DNA from: Elusimicrobiota bacterium
Lineage (GTDB): Bacteria; Elusimicrobiota; Elusimicrobia; FEN-1173
NCBI GenBank assembly: GCA_016706425.1
Contig: JADJJR010000001.1
Coordinates: 868,001 to 932,000, forward strand
Direction of reading: 5' to 3'
Length of the DNA stretch: 64,000 bases
Shown here: positions 50,535 to 60,305 of the stretch, piece by piece
How the letters are laid out: the number at the start of each line of letters is the position of its first letter
How positions within the stretch are numbered: position 1 is the stretch's first letter
The notes under the pieces: model-generated
Told to the model about the DNA's origin: nothing
Seen by the model: the letters and a program-made list of their open reading frames with translations, nothing else
Database searches by the model: none
Made by a program: the position numbers and the translations under genes

Positions 50535-52286
50535 ATGAGCTCCCCCGCCGCCGACACCCGGGTGTTCAAGGGGATTTCCGCCTCTCCGGGGATCGCCATC
50601 GGCAAAGCGTTCCTTTTGGAGGACATGGACCTCGCCGTGGGCCGCTGGCAGGTGCCGCCCGAGGCCGTGAAGGCCGAGGTGTCGCGCTTTCGCTCGGCCG
50701 TGGCGGACACCCGCAAGGAGATGTTGGCCACCCAGCAAAAAATCCTCAAACTCCTGGGAAAATCTCACGCCAACCTGATCGAAGCCTATTTGTTGATTCT
50801 GGAGGACCCCCTCATTTCCAAGGACGTGGTCAAAGCCATCACCCAAAACCGCGTCAACGCCGAGTACGCCCTGTCCGAAGCGGTCGCGGGCGCGGTCAAG
50901 ACCCTGGAATCGGCCACCGACGAATATTTCCGCGAGCGCCGCCACGACGTGTTGGACGTGGGTCGGAAAATCCTGTTGCACCTTTTGGGCCACGAGCCCC
51001 AAAGCCTGGAGGATTTGAGCGAGCCCTCGGTGATCGTGGCGCGCAACCTCACCCCCTCCGACACCATCCACATGAAGGCCCAATTCGCCGAGGGGTTCGC
51101 CACCGACATCGGCGGCCGGACAAGCCACACCGCCATTCTCGCCAACTCGTTGGAAATCCCGGCGGTGGTGGGCCTCCACGAAATCAGCCGGCGCGTGCGC
51201 CCCGGGGAGATGATGATCGTCGACGGCCACACCGGCACGGTGATCCTCAACCCGACGCCGGACGTCATCGACAATTACCGCCGCGAGCGCGACATCCGCC
51301 TGGCCGAGCGCCGCGACCTGGAGCGCCTGCGCGACCAGCCGGCCCAGACCAAGGACGGCCGGCGCGTCGTCCTCGCCGCCAACATCGACGCCCCCAACGA
51401 GGTCAAGAACATCCTCGCCAACGGCGCCGAGGGGGTGGGCCTCTACCGGACGGAATTCATCTACCTCAACCGCCAATCCCTTCCGTCGGAGGAGGACCAT
51501 TACCAGTTTTACGCCAAGGTGGCGCAATCGGTCCTGCCCCACCCGGTCATCATCCGCACCCTCGACATCGGCGGCGACAAGCTGTTGGACCTCGGTTTCT
51601 CCCAGGACACCAAAAGCGAGCCCAACCCGTTCCTGGGGCTGCGGGGCATCCGCCTCGCCCTGAAGCACGACGAACTCTTCCGGTCGCAGTTGCGGGCCAT
51701 CCTGCGCGCCTCGGTCCACGGCAAGGTGCGGATCATGTTTCCCATGGTGTCGGGCCTCGAGGAGTTCCGCCTGGCCAAGCGGACGGTGGAGCGTTGCATG
51801 GAGGAACTGCGCGAAAAGAAGGTTCCCTTCGACGAAAAAATCGAGGTCGGCCTCATGATCGAAATCCCCTCGGCGGCCCTGGTGGTCGACTACCTGGCCC
51901 AGGAGGCGGATTTCATGTCGATCGGGACCAACGACCTGATCCAATACACCCTGGCCGTCGACCGGGTCAACGACGAGGTGTCGCACCTCTACGAACCCCT
52001 GCACCCCGCGATTTTGCGCCTCATCCATCAAACGGTCCAGGCCGCGCACGCGGCCGGCAAGTGGGTCGGCATGTGCGGCGAAATGGCCTCCGACCCCGAG
52101 GTCACCCCGATCTTGATCGGGCTCGAGCTCGACGAACTGTCGGTCTCGCCGGCGCTCGTCCCCAAACTCAAAAAGAACATCCGCGATTTGGATTACGCCG
52201 CTTGCCGCGCGTTGACCCAGGAAGTCATGAAAGACCCCTCCCGGGACAACGTGCAAAAACTCCTGCGCCGATTCCGCAACCGCTGA
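50535..52286 (+). CDS. ptsI: PTS enzyme I (PEP-protein phosphotransferase)
   Basis: A 583-aa enzyme that autophosphorylates with phosphoenolpyruvate and phosphorylates HPr. It begins with the HPr-binding and swivelling domains ([19 protein letters not shown]) and the active His198 in [12 protein letters not shown]. The PEP-binding TIM barrel follows ([73 protein letters not shown]). Full length. It starts one base after HPr. Confidence 0.96.
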   Translation: MSSPAADTRVFKGISASPGIAIGKAFLLEDMDLAVGRWQVPPEAVKAEVSRFRSAVADTRKEMLATQQKILKLLGKSHANLIEAYLLILEDPLISKDVVKAITQNRVNAEYALSEAVAGAVKTLESATDEYFRERRHDVLDVGRKILLHLLGHEPQSLEDLSEPSVIVARNLTPSDTIHMKAQFAEGFATDIGGRTSHTAILANSLEIPAVVGLHEISRRVRPGEMMIVDGHTGTVILNPTPDVIDNYRRERDIRLAERRDLERLRDQPAQTKDGRRVVLAANIDAPNEVKNILANGAEGVGLYRTEFIYLNRQSLPSEEDHYQFYAKVAQSVLPHPVIIRTLDIGGDKLLDLGFSQDTKSEPNPFLGLRGIRLALKHDELFRSQLRAILRASVHGKVRIMFPMVSGLEEFRLAKRTVERCMEELREKKVPFDEKIEVGLMIEIPSAALVVDYLAQEADFMSIGTNDLIQYTLAVDRVNDEVSHLYEPLHPAILRLIHQTVQAAHAAGKWVGMCGEMASDPEVTPILIGLELDELSVSPALVPKLKKNIRDLDYAACRALTQEVMKDPSRDNVQKLLRRFRNR

Positions 52287-52294
52287 GCCCGTCG

Positions 52295-54106
52295 ATGGAC
52301 ATCCAACGCATTCGCAATTTTTCGATCATCGCGCACATCGACCACGGCAAAAGCACGCTCGCCGACCGCCTGCTCGAGGAAACGGGCACGGTGCCCCGCC
52401 GGGAAATGCGCGCCCAGATCCTGGACGGCATGGAGTTGGAGCGCGAACGGGGCATCACCATCAAGGCCAAGGCCGTGCGCATGATGTGGAACACGGGCGG
52501 GCAGGATTATCTGTTGAACTTGATCGACACCCCGGGCCACGTGGACTTCACCTACGAAGTGAGCCGCGCCCTGGCCGCCTGCGAAGGGGCCCTTTTGCTC
52601 GTGGACGCGAGCCAGGGCGTCGAGGCCCAGACCCTCGCCAACGCCCAACTGGCCTTGGACGCGGGGCTCACGCTGATCCCCGTGATCAACAAGATCGACT
52701 TGCCCTCCGCCGACCCCGAGGGGGTGAAGAAACAACTGCGGGAATCCCTCGGGCTGGACGGGCCCTATTTCCCCGCGAGCGCCAAGGAAGGCAAGGGCGT
52801 CCCCGAGATCCTCCAGGCGATTGTGGAGCGGGTGCCGGCCCCCTCGGGGGACCCGGCCAAGCCCTTGTCCGCCCTGGCCTTTGATTCCATATTCGATTCC
52901 TACCGGGGGGTCATCGTCTACGTCCGGATGTTGGACGGCGTGCTCAAGCGGGGGATGCAGGTGCGGTTCATGGCCACGGGTTCCGTGCACCAGGTCGAGG
53001 AAGTGGGCCACCTGAAAATGAAATACATCCCGGCCGACCGGCTCTCCGCCGGCGAGGCCGGCTACGCGGTCTGCGGCATCAAAGACATTCACATGGTCAA
53101 GGCGGGCGACACCCTCACCGAGGACGCCCGGCCCACCACGTCCCCGCACCCGGGGTACCGCGAAATGAAGCCCTTCGTTTTCGCCGGGCTTTACCCCGTG
53201 GCCCAGGCCGACTACGAAAATTTGAAAAAGGCCATCGAAAAACTGCACCTGGAGGACGCCGCCCTCAACTTCCAGGCGGAGAGCTCGGTGGCGTTGGGGT
53301 TCGGCTTCCGCTGCGGTTTTTTGGGGCTGTTGCACATGGACATCATCCAGGAGCGGATCCGACGGGAATTCAACGTCGACCTGCTGGTGACGGCCCCGAC
53401 CGTGATCTACCGGGTCACGTCCCACGCGGGTCAAACGGCGGAATACGACAGCCCGGCCAAGTTCCCGGCCCACGGGGACATCAAAACCATCGAGGAACCC
53501 TACGTGTCGGCCACCGTGGTCGTGCCGTCGGAATTCGTCGGCAGCGTCATGCAGTTGTGCCAGGACCGCCGCGGCCGCTTTTTGGACATGCGCTACCTCA
53601 CGCCCACGCGCGTCGTGTTGAAGTACGAAATGCCCCTTTCCGAAATCGTGGTGGATTTTTACGACGCGCTGAAATCGATCTCCAAGGGGTACGCCTCCTT
53701 CGATTACGACCACGCGGGCTACCGGCCCGGCGAACTTTTGCGCATGGACATCCTGATCAACAACGAGGAGGTCGACGCCTTTTCCTTCGTCGTGCCCGAG
53801 GCGGCGGCCTACCAGCGGGGCCGGGAAATCTGCGAGCGGCTGCGGGAGCTCATCCCCCGGCAGATGTTCGAAATCCCCATCCAGGCCCGCATCGGCGGGC
53901 GCATCCTCGCCCGGGAAACCGTGCGGGCCATGCGCAAGGACGTCTTGGCCAAATGCTACGGCGGCGACATTTCGCGCAAACGAAAACTTTTGGAAAAGCA
54001 GAAGGAAGGCAAAAAACGCATGCGCCAGTTCGGCGCCGTCGAAATCCCCCAGGAAGCTTTCCTCGCCGTTCTGCGGCGCGGCGACGACAACAAGAAGGAA
54101 GACTAA
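52295..54106 (+). CDS. lepA: Elongation factor 4 (LepA)
   Basis: A 603-aa translational GTPase. G motifs: [53 protein letters not shown]. The EF4-specific C-terminal domain is clear: [39 protein letters not shown]. It acts in ribosome assembly and translation under stress. The ATG at 52295 is 8 bases after the ptsI stop; an earlier in-frame ATG at 51794 is shadow sequence of ptsI. It is followed closely by lepB, the common lepA-lepB pair. Confidence 0.97.
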   Translation: MDIQRIRNFSIIAHIDHGKSTLADRLLEETGTVPRREMRAQILDGMELERERGITIKAKAVRMMWNTGGQDYLLNLIDTPGHVDFTYEVSRALAACEGALLLVDASQGVEAQTLANAQLALDAGLTLIPVINKIDLPSADPEGVKKQLRESLGLDGPYFPASAKEGKGVPEILQAIVERVPAPSGDPAKPLSALAFDSIFDSYRGVIVYVRMLDGVLKRGMQVRFMATGSVHQVEEVGHLKMKYIPADRLSAGEAGYAVCGIKDIHMVKAGDTLTEDARPTTSPHPGYREMKPFVFAGLYPVAQADYENLKKAIEKLHLEDAALNFQAESSVALGFGFRCGFLGLLHMDIIQERIRREFNVDLLVTAPTVIYRVTSHAGQTAEYDSPAKFPAHGDIKTIEEPYVSATVVVPSEFVGSVMQLCQDRRGRFLDMRYLTPTRVVLKYEMPLSEIVVDFYDALKSISKGYASFDYDHAGYRPGELLRMDILINNEEVDAFSFVVPEAAAYQRGREICERLRELIPRQMFEIPIQARIGGRILARETVRAMRKDVLAKCYGGDISRKRKLLEKQKEGKKRMRQFGAVEIPQEAFLAVLRRGDDNKKED

Positions 54107-54109
54107 CCC

Positions 54110-55492
54110 ATGGAAGAAAAACTGTTTTGGATCTCGATGATCAGCGGCGTCTTCGCCTTCGGGCTGAAGCGCTTCCTGGCCGTGCCCGCCCGGCTGGACC
54201 GCCCCGTTTTGACGGCGTTCGCCAACGGCGCCTTTTGGGCGTTCGTGGGGGGCGCGGCGGGCTATTTGCTGGTTTCCTACAAGGAACTCCCGACCCTGTC
54301 CCCGGCGCCCGGCGCGGCGTGCCTGGCGGCGGGGGCCGCCCTGGGCGTCCTCTGGACCCGTCCCCGTCAGGACGGCGGGCGGATTTTGAGCGCGGTCCTG
54401 TGGGCCCTCCAAGCGGGGGCCTTCGTTTTCGCCGTCGGTTCCCTTCTGGGGGCCGAGCGCTGGGAAACCCTTGTGTGGGCGGCGGTGTTGGCCGTGGTGG
54501 GCGCCGGCGTGGGCGGCGCTCTGGCGTCGGTGTCGTCGCCGGCGGCGCGGGGGATGGTCACGGCCCTTTTGGTCGCCCAGGCCGCGCGCGCCGGGTTGTG
54601 GCTGGGCTCGACCCCGGCGGGGCTTTCCTGGCCGACGGTGTTGGTCACCGCGGGATTGGGTTACATGGTGGGGGCCGGCTGGCGGCCCTTCGCCCGCGCC
54701 GATCGGGAAGCCGTGGGCGGCGTGTTGCGGGAAACCTTGGAATGGGCGGACACGGGTTTTTCGGCCATCCTCCTCGCGGCGGCGATCATGTTTTTCGCGG
54801 TCCAGGCGTTCAAGATTCCCTCGGGTTCCATGCGCCTGACGTTGTTGGAGGGGGACCACCTTTTCGTCAATAAATTCATCTACGGTTGGCGGATCCCCTA
54901 CACGGACCGCCGCGTCCTTCGTCCCCGCCCGGTCAAGCGCGGCGATGTCGTCGTTTTCCGCTTTCCCACCGATGACAAACAAAGCCCCCATTACGGGAAG
55001 GATTTCATCAAGCGCGCCATCGGTTTGCCGGGCGACGTGGTGGAAGTGCGGGACAAAAAAGTCATCCTCAACGGCCGGCCCCTGGACGAAGCCTACACCC
55101 ATATCGCCGACCCCAACGTGTACCCGCGCCCCTGGTTGACCCGGGCGGCCGCGGGCGGCGGACGGGTGGCGGTGAAAGGCCGCGAGGTCTTTTTGGACGG
55201 GCGGCGGGTGGACGAGTCCCAATTCTTTTACGACGACGCGTTCACCGTCCTGCGGGCGACGGCGGCTTTTCAATCGATTTGGGAAAACGGCCGCCTGGCC
55301 CGCTGGGAGAATTTCGGGTTCCGGGACAACTTCGGCCCGGTCCGCGTTCCGGAAAACCATTATCTGGTCATGGGGGACAACCGGGACCATTCCTACGATT
55401 CCCGTTTCTGGGGCCCCCTGCCCGACACCCACCTAAAGGGCCGCGCTTGGGTTCTGTACTGGCCGCTCGCGCGGAAAAAACTCATCAAGTGA
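54110..55492 (+). CDS. lepB: Signal peptidase I with polytopic N-terminal extension
   Basis: A 460-aa membrane serine protease that removes signal peptides. The catalytic part starts near residue 220: membrane helix FSAILLAAAIMFFAVQAFKI, Ser in IPSGSMRLTLLEGDH, Lys in DFIKRAIGLPGDVVEV, and the GDNRDHSYDSRFWGP box. Before it lie about 215 residues with some six membrane-spanning stretches (for example NGAFWAFVGGAAGYLLVS, AGAFVFAVGSLLGAE, TLVWAAVLAVVGAGVGGAL). Common LepB has one or two helices there. It begins three bases after lepA. Confidence 0.93.
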   Translation: MEEKLFWISMISGVFAFGLKRFLAVPARLDRPVLTAFANGAFWAFVGGAAGYLLVSYKELPTLSPAPGAACLAAGAALGVLWTRPRQDGGRILSAVLWALQAGAFVFAVGSLLGAERWETLVWAAVLAVVGAGVGGALASVSSPAARGMVTALLVAQAARAGLWLGSTPAGLSWPTVLVTAGLGYMVGAGWRPFARADREAVGGVLRETLEWADTGFSAILLAAAIMFFAVQAFKIPSGSMRLTLLEGDHLFVNKFIYGWRIPYTDRRVLRPRPVKRGDVVVFRFPTDDKQSPHYGKDFIKRAIGLPGDVVEVRDKKVILNGRPLDEAYTHIADPNVYPRPWLTRAAAGGGRVAVKGREVFLDGRRVDESQFFYDDAFTVLRATAAFQSIWENGRLARWENFGFRDNFGPVRVPENHYLVMGDNRDHSYDSRFWGPLPDTHLKGRAWVLYWPLARKKLIK

Positions 55493-55498
55493 TCGGCT

Positions 55499-55759
55499 CC
55501 CCGGTCCCTGGCTTTGGCGATATTCTGGCCGGGCGAATTTGCGGGGCGACCAGGAGAGACGAAGAAGCATAGCGGGACTATGTGACTGAGGAGCGACGCC
55601 GCTCGCCGCGCAAAGGCGCCCGGCCCCTTCGGGGGAGCCCTCTTTTGCCCGGCTTCTTCGTTGCTCCTCGGTTACGATGGGCCCGCATCGTGCCCTCGTC
55701 GCGCCTCGAATCCAGTCAAAAGGGGGCTCCCAGAATGTCACCAAAGCCAGGGACCGGGG
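55499..55759. repeat. 261-bp inverted-repeat element reaching into hemW
   Basis: The outer 19 bases are perfect inverted repeats (CCCCGGTCCCTGGCTTTGG at 55499-55517 and its complement at 55741-55759). Inward, complementarity continues in patches (GAGGAGCGACG against CGTTGCTCCTC) to a central hairpin with GGCCCC-TTCG-GGGG at about 55611-55648. Each arm holds a small hairpin of its own (CATAGCGGGACTATG and CGATGGGCCCGCATCG). No gene lies in the 242 bases between lepB and hemW. The right end covers the hemW start codon and the next eight codons. Confidence 0.88.
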
Positions 55760-56877
55760 CGCAGGCCGCCACCGGCCTTTACCTGCACGTCCCCTTCTGT
55801 TCCGTCAAGTGCCGCTTTTGCGATTTCGCCGCCTACCCGGGTCGGCGGGGGGAAATCTCCCGTTATTTGGAATCCCTGTCCAAGGAGATCGCCCAGCGCG
55901 CGGAAGAAAATCCCCGGTCCCTGGACACCCTTTACGTCGGGGGGGGGACGCCTTCGCTGTTGTCCGGGGAGGAAATCGAGCGTCTGCTGGCCGAGGTGGA
56001 CCGCCGTTTTTCAAAAACCCCGGAATTTGAATCCAGCCTGGAGTGCAACCCCGAAACCTTGACCGTTGAAAAACTGGAAGCCCTGCGCCGCGCGGGGGTC
56101 AACCGGCTCAGTTTGGGATTGCAAACGACCGAGGACCCGCTGTTGAAGGCCCTGGGGCGGTCCCACGACCTGCGGACCTTCCACGGCGCCTATCGCGCGG
56201 CCCGGGACGTGGGGTTCGGCAACCTCAACATCGATTTGATGTACGGCCTGCCGGGCCAGACCCGGACGGGTTGGATGGACACCGTCAAGCGCGTGATCGA
56301 CCTTGCCCCGGAGCACGTGTCGGCCTACGCTTTGACCGTGCAGGAGGAGACGTATTTCCACCGGTCGGGCGTCGTGCCCGACGACGACTTGCAGGCGGAC
56401 ATGTACGAGGAGGCCGCCGACGCGTTGATCGCGGCCGGGTTCGGGCATTACGAGATTTCCAATTTCGCCAAGCCCGGGCGGGAATGCCGCCACAACCTGC
56501 GCTACTGGCGCAACCAGGACTGCCTGGGGGCGGGGGTGTCCGCCGCCCGGTACGACGGCCGTACGCGGCGGACGAACACGGACAACCTGTCGGTGTACCT
56601 ATTGGCCATGGAGGGCGGGCAGACGCCGGTGGTGGAAGAGACGGCGCTGACGGAGGCCGAGCGTCTGGGCGAGGACTTGATGCTGGGTCTGCGGCTGGCC
56701 GAGGGCGTGGCGCCCTCGGCGGCGGCGGCGCGGCTTTACGGCGCGGCGCTGGAGGAGGCCCTGGCGGAGGGCCTGTTGCGCAAAGAGGGGGGGCGCTATT
56801 TCCCCAGTCGAAAAGGCTGGCGGCTGTCGAACGCGTTGTTCGTGAAACTGTTGGCGCCGGGGAAGCCGGCGTCCTAG
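55735..56877 (+). CDS. hemW: HemW-like radical SAM haem chaperone
   Basis: A 380-aa radical-SAM protein of the HemN/HemW family. The cluster Cys are Cys22, Cys26 and Cys29 in LHVPFCSVKCRFCDF. LYVGGGTPSLLSGEEIERL, SLGLQTTEDPLLKALGRSH and HYEISNFAKPGRECRHNLRYW are typical of HemW, which lacks the extra Cys of true coproporphyrinogen dehydrogenase. The ATG at 55735 is inside the inverted-repeat element, which therefore encodes the first residues (MSPKPGTG). HemW is thought to deliver haem to respiratory enzymes. Confidence 0.93.
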   Translation: MSPKPGTGAQAATGLYLHVPFCSVKCRFCDFAAYPGRRGEISRYLESLSKEIAQRAEENPRSLDTLYVGGGTPSLLSGEEIERLLAEVDRRFSKTPEFESSLECNPETLTVEKLEALRRAGVNRLSLGLQTTEDPLLKALGRSHDLRTFHGAYRAARDVGFGNLNIDLMYGLPGQTRTGWMDTVKRVIDLAPEHVSAYALTVQEETYFHRSGVVPDDDLQADMYEEAADALIAAGFGHYEISNFAKPGRECRHNLRYWRNQDCLGAGVSAARYDGRTRRTNTDNLSVYLLAMEGGQTPVVEETALTEAERLGEDLMLGLRLAEGVAPSAAAARLYGAALEEALAEGLLRKEGGRYFPSRKGWRLSNALFVKLLAPGKPAS

Positions 56878-56902
56878 ATCGGCGGAAGGGCGGGGTCGAT
56901 TT

Positions 56903-57223
56903 TTAGTTCGAACCGTTCCCGACGGATTTCAGCTCTTTGCGAATGTCCGCCCAGGCCGCTTTCATGTCGGCCACGAGCCCCTTGAGTTCCGCGCCGTTCA
57001 CTTCCTTCAACGTTCGATAGCGCTTCGCGGTCTGGTCCACCAGGGCGTTGTAGGCCGATTCGTTCACGCCCTTGAGCCGTTCCAACTTGGTCAGCACGTC
57101 GCCCTTCATTTTCAGCATCCACCCTCGAACCTGCTTTCGCGCTGTGGGGTTCGATTTGTAAACGTAATAAGCCCCGGCCGCCGCGGCCGCCAGCATGCCC
57201 AACCCCTTCGCCAATTTGCCCAT
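56903..57223 (-). CDS. YtxH-like small membrane-anchored protein
   Basis: A 106-aa protein with an N-terminal hydrophobic helix (LGMLAAAAAGAYYVYKS) followed by a Lys-rich amphipathic helical domain (ARKQVRGWMLKMKGDVLTKLERLK). This resembles YtxH/gas-vesicle-like stress proteins, but the assignment is loose. The start follows AGGAGG. It lies alone, convergent with hemW. Confidence 0.65.
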   Translation of the reverse strand: MGKLAKGLGMLAAAAAGAYYVYKSNPTARKQVRGWMLKMKGDVLTKLERLKGVNESAYNALVDQTAKRYRTLKEVNGAELKGLVADMKAAWADIRKELKSVGNGSN

Positions 57224-57251
57224 GACATCCTCCTAAGTAATGAATGGGGAG

Positions 57252-57280
57252 ATTGTAGTAAGTTGCCGTCTTCGCGTCAG
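57252..57280 (-). promoter_or_regulatory. Candidate promoter of the YtxH-like gene
   Basis: Minus strand CTGACG (57280-57275), 17 bases, TACAAT (57257-57252). The ATG at 57223 follows after a leader with AGGAGG. The rest of the gap up to 57500 holds an imperfect hairpin near 57279-57316 and nothing else that I recognise. Confidence 0.5.
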
Positions 57281-57500
57281 GGATGGGGAACAGGGAGCCC
57301 TTTGTCCCATGCCCCTCATCACTCTAATTCTCACAAGCTGTTGTTGGCGTTGAAAACGGCATTTTGGTGATGGCGAAAATGGGGTAGGATTTTATCGGAC
57401 GCGGGGGGAGCGCCGGGGGTTTGGTGGGAATGCCCGCGGGGCCGGACCCTGAGCGGGCAAGGACATCGGCGGTTTTGGAAATTGATGGAAAGGCGGAACA

Positions 57501-58910
57501 ATGAAGCGGGCGGCGTGGGTTTTGGCGGGGGCGCTGGGCGCGGTGAGGGCCGCGGCGGCGCCGAGCGTGGAGTTGGTGGAGCCGGGGGCCTATGTGGACA
57601 CGGCGGTGCGGGAGATCGACGGGGCCAAAAAGTCGGTGGTGGTGGGGATGTATCTCTTTCGCGTGGCGGGGGGGCGCGGCGACGCACCGGCCACACAACT
57701 GGCGGAGGCTCTGGCGCGGGCGCAAAAGCGGGGCGTGGCGGTGGAGGTGATTTTGGACCGGGGGCACGAGGGCGGGGACCCGGCGGAGGGCGGGCCGGAG
57801 GGCAAGAACGGCGCGGCCTACCGCTATTTGCGGGAGCGGGGGGTGGCGGCGCGCTACGACGACCTGGCGACGGTGACGCACGCGAAGGCGCTGGTGGTGG
57901 ACGAAGAGACGGCGGTGGTGGGGTCCAGCAACTGGACGGCGGCGGCGCTGACGCGGAACCGGGAGGCCGACCTGCTGGTGCGGGACCCGAAGGTGGCGCG
58001 GGAATTGGCGGCGCGCTTGCGCGCCGTGCCCGGCGAGGCGCCGCCGACGGAAGAAACCGGGTTGCGGCTGGGCGAGGAATTCCTTCTCAACAAAAGCCTC
58101 ATGGGGCGAATGATCACCACGGGGGACGCGCGGGCGCTGAAGGCGGCGCTCTTTCTCTTTCACAAAGCGGGGGGGCGGGGCGCCTGGACGATGGACGAGG
58201 CCGAATTGGGCCGGGCCCTGGGCCTGGACGGCCAGACGCCGACGGCGCGGCGGAGGCAGATCCGCAAGACCTTGGCGAAGCTGGAGCGGCGCTACGGGCG
58301 GGCGCGCCAAGGGCCGGAGCCCGGGACGGTGACCGTGACGCCGACGACGGGGACGGCGGTGGACGTGCCGGAGGACTTTTGGGCTCACGGGTGGGACCGG
58401 CGGCTGAGCCTGGCGGGGACGTGCGCCTATTTGATCTCCCGGCGGGAGGCGGCGCGGTCGATCCTGGGGCCGCGATGGTCGGTGTCGATGGAGGAACTGG
58501 CCGAGCGGTATGGGGCGAGCGCGTGGTTCTTGAGCAAGGGAATGACGGAACTGCACCGCTATGACCTGATGGAAGTGGACCGGGGGCCCCTGGGGCCCGA
58601 GGGGCCGGAGCGGCCGAGCGTGTACGCGCCGGGAGCGCTCTACGACTTTGATGCCCGGGAGCGGGCGCTGGCCGAACTGACGGCCCAACACGGCCCCGAA
58701 AAAACGGCCCGGGCGCGACGGGCGGCGGCGTTGGTGTACGAGGATTGGGACGTGGCGGGCGTGGCGGAACTGATCCGCCTGGAAGACCGTTATGGGCGGG
58801 CGGGGGTGGACGCGGCTCTCAAAGAACTGGGCAAGAAATTGCCGGTGAACCCCAAACGGTCGATGGCGTATCTTATCGGCACGGCGCGGCGGATGGGGGA
58901 AGGACAATAG
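57501..58910 (+). CDS. Exported phospholipase-D-like protein with winged-helix-like C-terminus
   Basis: A 469-aa protein of unusual make-up. A signal peptide (MKRAAWVLAGALGAVRAAAA) precedes a single-HKD phospholipase D domain: VVGMYLFRVA and the catalytic H127-x-K129-x4-D134 in THAKALVVDEE with GSSNW. One HKD per chain is the Nuc-nuclease style, active as a dimer. From about residue 215 it changes to Arg-rich helical sequence resembling winged helices (WTMDEAELGRALGLDG, RRRQIRKTLAKLERRYG; then SMEELAERYGASAWFLSKGM) and a tail (NPKRSMAYLIGTARR) that recalls replication/DnaD-type proteins. The combination of export and DNA-binding folds is odd. Function unknown. Confidence 0.75.
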   Translation: MKRAAWVLAGALGAVRAAAAPSVELVEPGAYVDTAVREIDGAKKSVVVGMYLFRVAGGRGDAPATQLAEALARAQKRGVAVEVILDRGHEGGDPAEGGPEGKNGAAYRYLRERGVAARYDDLATVTHAKALVVDEETAVVGSSNWTAAALTRNREADLLVRDPKVARELAARLRAVPGEAPPTEETGLRLGEEFLLNKSLMGRMITTGDARALKAALFLFHKAGGRGAWTMDEAELGRALGLDGQTPTARRRQIRKTLAKLERRYGRARQGPEPGTVTVTPTTGTAVDVPEDFWAHGWDRRLSLAGTCAYLISRREAARSILGPRWSVSMEELAERYGASAWFLSKGMTELHRYDLMEVDRGPLGPEGPERPSVYAPGALYDFDARERALAELTAQHGPEKTARARRAAALVYEDWDVAGVAELIRLEDRYGRAGVDAALKELGKKLPVNPKRSMAYLIGTARRMGEGQ

Positions 58911-59006
58911 TTTCGTGGCCTCGGGCGGTTGATGGGCGCCGCCATGGGAAGGCCGGGCCCGGAGGAACGGGAAAAAAACTCCGTGGATCGACAACGGGGA
59001 GGGCGT

Positions 59007-60305
59007 ATGGCGACGATCAATGACTTCAGGAAGTGGTGCAAAAACAACAGCGGCATGATTCACGACGGATTCAGCCTTCACGAGGCGCCGGCGCCTTTGT
59101 GGCAGCGGTGGCTTCCCAAGGATAAAAACCGGGCGGCCGCGATAAAAAAGCAGCTTGAAGTATTCGGGAAAGCCCCGGACGGGTCTTGGTACGCTTTTTG
59201 GAAAAAGAACGAACAAGAAAAACCGGTGGTTTTTCTTTCCCCCGAAGGGGAGGGGGCCGTGTTGGCCGACACGTTGGAGGAGTTCTTGAGGCTGTTGGCG
59301 TTGCCGTACGATTATTCCGAGAAGCCGAATTTGAATAAACCCCCGGTCAAGAACGACATGGAGGATTTGAACCCGGACTATTTGGCGTGGCTGAAAAAAT
59401 TAAATCTCTCCCTGCCCCGCGTCGGTTCGGAAATCGTGGAGCCAGCGCGGGCCAAACACGCGGAATTCGGCCTGTGGTTGACCGGGGAGGCCGGAAAGGA
59501 ACCGCCCCGAAAAAAAACCGCGCCCAGCCCGAAACCGAGCGCGATCCCCGCCAAGGCGGGGGAGATCGTGATCCGGAATTATTTTGGCGAGGCGAGCGGC
59601 CCGGAGACGAAAGAGCGCTTTGAACGGCTGTTGCCCGGGGCGGACGACGCGGCGGAAAGGTCTTGGAAGAAATTCACCGGGTTCTTTGAGAACGTGGTGT
59701 TCGCCTATGACGGGAAAGGGGCCCCGGCCCTTCGGGTTCGGCTGTCGGATGTTTTCGAAAAGGCGGTGGCGATCGAGCGCGCGACGGATTCCGAAGTGGA
59801 AAAAATGGGGGAGGAATATGGGGTGTCCTTGCCGAAGCCTTTGGCGGCGTTCATCAAAAAGGTCGGGTTGGTGTCGGTCCGACAAGCGCGCCCCAAGGAA
59901 AATGGCGAAGGCGCCGAGATCGTGGAGAACCGGTTTGTTTCCGAGTTCTATCGGCGGGAGGAGGCGGGGGACAACGTGTTGCCTTTGCCTCGGGCGATCG
60001 CGAGCCATTTCACCGAACGGCCTTTGAAAGAGCTTTATGATTCAACGGCGTTGGCGTTGTTCGAAAAGGAGATCTTTGTTTTTGCAGGGTTCTCTCCCAA
60101 AGGCCAATCGTGCGACTACTATTTCTTCAATCGGAAAGGCGGGTTCGGGCATCTCACCTACCAGGACGACAACCACCCGGACACCCAAAAGGCGATGGAC
60201 GCCCTTTTGGACGCCAACAACCCGTTGATGAGCTTTGACCGGTTGATGGCGCGTTATCTGTCGCAAAGTTTGGTGGAATTCGCCTCGGGGTTGGCGGACT
60301 TTTGA
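59007..60305 (+). CDS. SUKH/SMI1-KNR4-like protein
   Basis: A 432-aa soluble protein. The first part (LWQRWLPKDKNRAAAIKKQ, DGSWYAFWKK, PVVFLSPEGEG, LADTLEEFLRLLALPYD) follows the pattern of SMI1/KNR4 (SUKH) domains. A later stretch (EEYGVSLPKPLAAFIKKVGL) resembles the start of a second one. SUKH proteins are common immunity proteins of polymorphic toxin systems. No toxin gene is recognised beside it. The start at 59007 follows GGGGAGGGCGT; 58929 would add a low-complexity leader. The assignment is from sequence pattern only. Confidence 0.6.
   Translation: MATINDFRKWCKNNSGMIHDGFSLHEAPAPLWQRWLPKDKNRAAAIKKQLEVFGKAPDGSWYAFWKKNEQEKPVVFLSPEGEGAVLADTLEEFLRLLALPYDYSEKPNLNKPPVKNDMEDLNPDYLAWLKKLNLSLPRVGSEIVEPARAKHAEFGLWLTGEAGKEPPRKKTAPSPKPSAIPAKAGEIVIRNYFGEASGPETKERFERLLPGADDAAERSWKKFTGFFENVVFAYDGKGAPALRVRLSDVFEKAVAIERATDSEVEKMGEEYGVSLPKPLAAFIKKVGLVSVRQARPKENGEGAEIVENRFVSEFYRREEAGDNVLPLPRAIASHFTERPLKELYDSTALALFEKEIFVFAGFSPKGQSCDYYFFNRKGGFGHLTYQDDNHPDTQKAMDALLDANNPLMSFDRLMARYLSQSLVEFASGLADF

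Noticed and set aside
52193..55432. 1079-codon minus-strand frame across lepA and lepB
   Set aside because: It crosses two well-supported plus-strand genes with all family motifs and has no recognisable domain of its own.
57279..57316. Imperfect hairpin GGGATGGGGAACA...TTTGTCCCATGCCCC
   Set aside because: It has mismatches, lies upstream of the minus-strand gene rather than after a gene, and has no T-run, so terminator or RNA status is not supported.
57324..59216. 630-codon minus-strand frame opposite the PLD-like gene
   Set aside because: Arg/Pro/His-rich sequence with no domain. The plus strand has a signal peptide and an HKD motif, so plus is the coding strand.
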